From assembly GCF_000283155.1 (NCBI RefSeq), contig NW_004454266.1, forward strand, positions 3,146,282 through 3,210,281: a stretch of 64,000 nucleotides of DNA, read 5' to 3'. Below, in pieces: positions 62,004-64,000 of the stretch (the stretch's first letter is position 1; each line of letters begins with the position of its first letter). The translations under genes and the position numbers were made by a program. Source of the DNA: Ceratotherium simum simum. Its lineage: Eukaryota; Chordata; Mammalia; Perissodactyla; Rhinocerotidae. The notes beneath the pieces were generated by a model. The model was not told the DNA's origin and ran no database searches. It saw only the letters and a program-made list of their open reading frames with translations.

Positions 62004-62084
62004 GATGGAACCTTTCAGTATGGAGCCTGAAATCATGTTTATTGACGGGAACTTTTGGGCATGGAGGCTAAAATCATGTTTAAA
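62004..62084 (+). repeat. Imperfect tandem repeat, two ~40-bp units
   Basis: Units at 62004-62043 and 62044-62084 share GGAAC, ATGGAG and AAATCATGTTTA in the same spacing. Possibly a small local duplication. No function inferred. Confidence 0.6.
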
Positions 62085-62392
62085 GATTGGAAATGATTTA
62101 AGAATTCATTGTATTGAAACCTCATGTTTTAGAGGACTAACCCTGAGTAATCATCATTGATACCACTTTCAGCAAAAACTCAGGGAACCACCAACCTAAT
62201 GTGTACTCTTTTCTTTTCTTTCCTTTCACCTTATAATTCTCTTTTTGAATTCTTCAATGTAATAGAGTAATTTATTTTTTCCACTTCTTACTTTGTTCTT
62301 CCTATACATACCAACATCACATCAATCATTCTGTTTTCTATTAAAGCCATTGGGCCTTTTCTTGGAAATAAACTTCTCTTTCTCGCTCTCCC

Positions 62393-62442
62393 TCTCACAC
62401 ACACATATGCACACGCACACAAACACACACACACAGACACTA
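62393..62442 (+). repeat. CA-rich microsatellite
   Basis: Interrupted CA dinucleotide repeat with CACATATG, CACG and CAAACA variants. Confidence 0.9.
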
Positions 62443-62507
62443 TGATGCAAGATTAATAGTAAATAATACCTAAACAAGGGTAATATTTCATAATATCACT
62501 AAAGTAG

Positions 62508-62562
62508 AGAAAAGAGTCTGGCATATGGTAGATTCACAAAAATTGTGTTGAATAAATGAAAA
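62508..62562 (+). mobile_element. Short L2-like 3' tail
   Basis: GTCTGGCATATGGTAGATTC and TGTTGAATAAATGA resemble the L2 3' end. Only about 50 bases. The rest of 61751-63590 shows no gene or clear repeat. Confidence 0.4.
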
Positions 62563-63607
62563 TATGGAAGAAGTTTAAAATTTGTAATAGCTTATAGAAA
62601 GTGAATTTAGGAGTAACAGAATATAAGTGTATAAGGGAAAAACAAAAGAAATCTTGAACAACAGTTAATAAGCAGTCTTGACTATTCAAACTTAAGATTT
62701 CTTTTTAATGCTGTGTTGTAAGGACCCTTGCAGGACTCTGTTAATCTTTTGTGAACATCCTTTTTCTGTTAGCAAAATCCATGACCAGGCAAGAGGATAT
62801 TCTGCCACCTCGCTATTATGCTTTTCTTGTTGGGTTCTTGGTGCCCCTAATCATTTTAGTCCTAAATCCTTCCAGTGATTGTTTTGGTGGCTGTTGTTAC
62901 TGTATCTCCAAAGAGTGAAATTAATTTGGAATAGTAAGTTTTAAAATGCAATAAAATGATAATAGAGTACCTGGATTCTAAGTACAAATCAATGACTAAT
63001 AAGCTTTGAGGTTCTAAAGGCTGCCACCCTCATCCCTATTTCCTGGCCTTCTCTCCTTCCAACTAAACGAGATACTGTTGCAAGATTTTAACAACAAATA
63101 AAAGACAATGTTTTAGCTATTTACTGAAACCTGGTAGGTTTATGTTCCAATAGATCTATTATCACATTTTGAATATGCACTCCTCACTTGCAGACACTTT
63201 AGTGACAGCATGGTTCTTAATTTCTATATCTTCCAGATTTTCAGGCCTTGTTTTGAAATATACAAAATAAGAAAACTGGCATTGGTCACCAGAATTTGTT
63301 TTATCAAATGCTGTTGGTGCTTACCTTTGCTTCTTCCCTCTATCCTTGTGCTTAAGGATTTACAGAGAAGGAGCTTCTCCAGTCCATCATGGTGCTAGTT
63401 GGAGGCTCTTAAAATATTTTCAAATAGGCTGTTGTTTCTCAGAGAGCACTGAAATATCTCGTAACTTGGTCTGCAAGATGATTTTAAATGATTTTGTTCT
63501 TCTCACTGATGCACAGAAAGTGATTTGAAGCAAGAAGGCACATATTCTAATAAAACCGGTAAAATCATTGTAACTACAAAAGTAGAATCAAATTGACATA
63601 GGCATTT

Positions 63608-63717
63608 ATTTTTATTTTTATTTCTTTATTTTTCTTGTGAGGAAGATCAGCCCTGAGCTAACATCCACGCCAATCCTCCTCTTTTTGCTGAGGAAGACCA
63701 GCCCTGAGCTAACACCT
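63608..63717 (-). mobile_element. 5'-truncated ERE SINE (antisense)
   Basis: Only the ERE 3' part is present (T-rich tail, GTGAGGAAGATCAGCCCTGA, TTTTTGCTGAGGAAGACCAG, GAGCTAACACCT), without the tRNA-derived head. Perfect 16-base duplication ATTGACATAGGCATTT at 63592-63607 and 63718-63733 shows that it inserted in truncated form. Without A and B boxes it cannot be a Pol III source. Confidence 0.93.
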
Positions 63718-63749
63718 ATTGACATAGGCATTTTAATACAAATTTCAAC

Positions 63750-64000
63750 ATGTTATATTATTTTCCTAGTCCTCCATAACACAGTGCCACAAACTAGATG
63801 GTTTAAGACAACAGAAATTTATTGTCTCTCAGTTGTGGAGGCTAGAAGTCCAAAATAAAGATGTTGGCAAGACCTCTGAAACCTGTAGGGGAAAATACAT
63901 CCTTGCAGTTTTCTAGCTGCTGGTGCTTTGCTGGCAATTTTGGGGGTTCCTTGGCTTACAGCTGCAGCACTTCAGTTACTGCCTCGGTAGTCACGCAGTA
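63750..64000. mobile_element. Old mammalian interspersed repeat, cut by the window edge
   Basis: ACAGTGCCACAAACTAGATG, AAGACAACAGAAATTTATTG and GTGGAGGCTAGAAGTCCAAA belong to a common mammalian interspersed repeat. I recognise the text but cannot assign the family with certainty. Confidence 0.5.

Overview
This is nuclear DNA from a mammal, almost certainly a perissodactyl and most likely an equid. It is AT-rich and intron-scale. It carries many copies of the tRNA-derived equine repetitive element (ERE) SINE, whose 5' end reads GGGGCCGGCCCGGTGGC, alongside long L1 LINE blocks, MIR, L2 and a Tigger-type DNA transposon. No bacterial-type operon, CRISPR array, rRNA or bona fide tRNA gene is visible. 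The only host protein-coding genes are olfactory receptors (ORs), so this is a piece of a family-2-type OR cluster.

Layout. 1-2660: divergent old L1 (minus, then plus strand). 2661-8368: an old, broken, plus-strand L1 interrupted by an ERE. 8369-13690: a second plus-strand L1 abutting the first, with its own 5' UTR, broken ORF1 and ORF2, an ERE that runs into a 233-base assembly gap (12633-12865), and a truncated 3' end. About 12945-30450 (unit A) and 30450-46705 (unit B): a direct tandem segmental duplication. Each unit holds one OR coding exon on the plus strand: a pseudogene in A (25556-26494, internal TGA) and an intact gene in B (42169-43107). The copies align along their whole length and differ by copy-specific insertions. 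A has a 1.4-kb L1, two EREs and an LTR-like block. B has two EREs, a TATC microsatellite, a ~520-bp insert of unknown family and a ~130-bp extra segment. 46706-48660: single-copy DNA and three EREs. 48660-50808: an L1 in inverted halves with a Tigger1-type element inside. 50809-52720: little of note. 52720-58735: a near-full-length but broken L1 with an ERE inside. 59558-60360: an ERE, an old L1 3' end and an L2-like tail. 60372-61364: an intact OR gene on the minus strand. 61365-64000: MIR, a CA repeat, a truncated ERE and an old interspersed repeat at the edge.

How it fits together. The ORs are seven-helix odorant receptors, each encoded by one coding exon with a candidate splice acceptor just upstream. 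They act independently, with one receptor chosen per sensory neuron, not as a pathway. The sequence records OR birth and death: duplication of a block containing one OR, long retention of both reading frames, then loss of one copy by a nonsense codon, with retrotransposons dating the steps. I found no convincing sign of an undescribed biological system. The best leads are the duplication and its L1-internal junction, the single-stop pseudogene, and a few unexplained copy-specific inserts.
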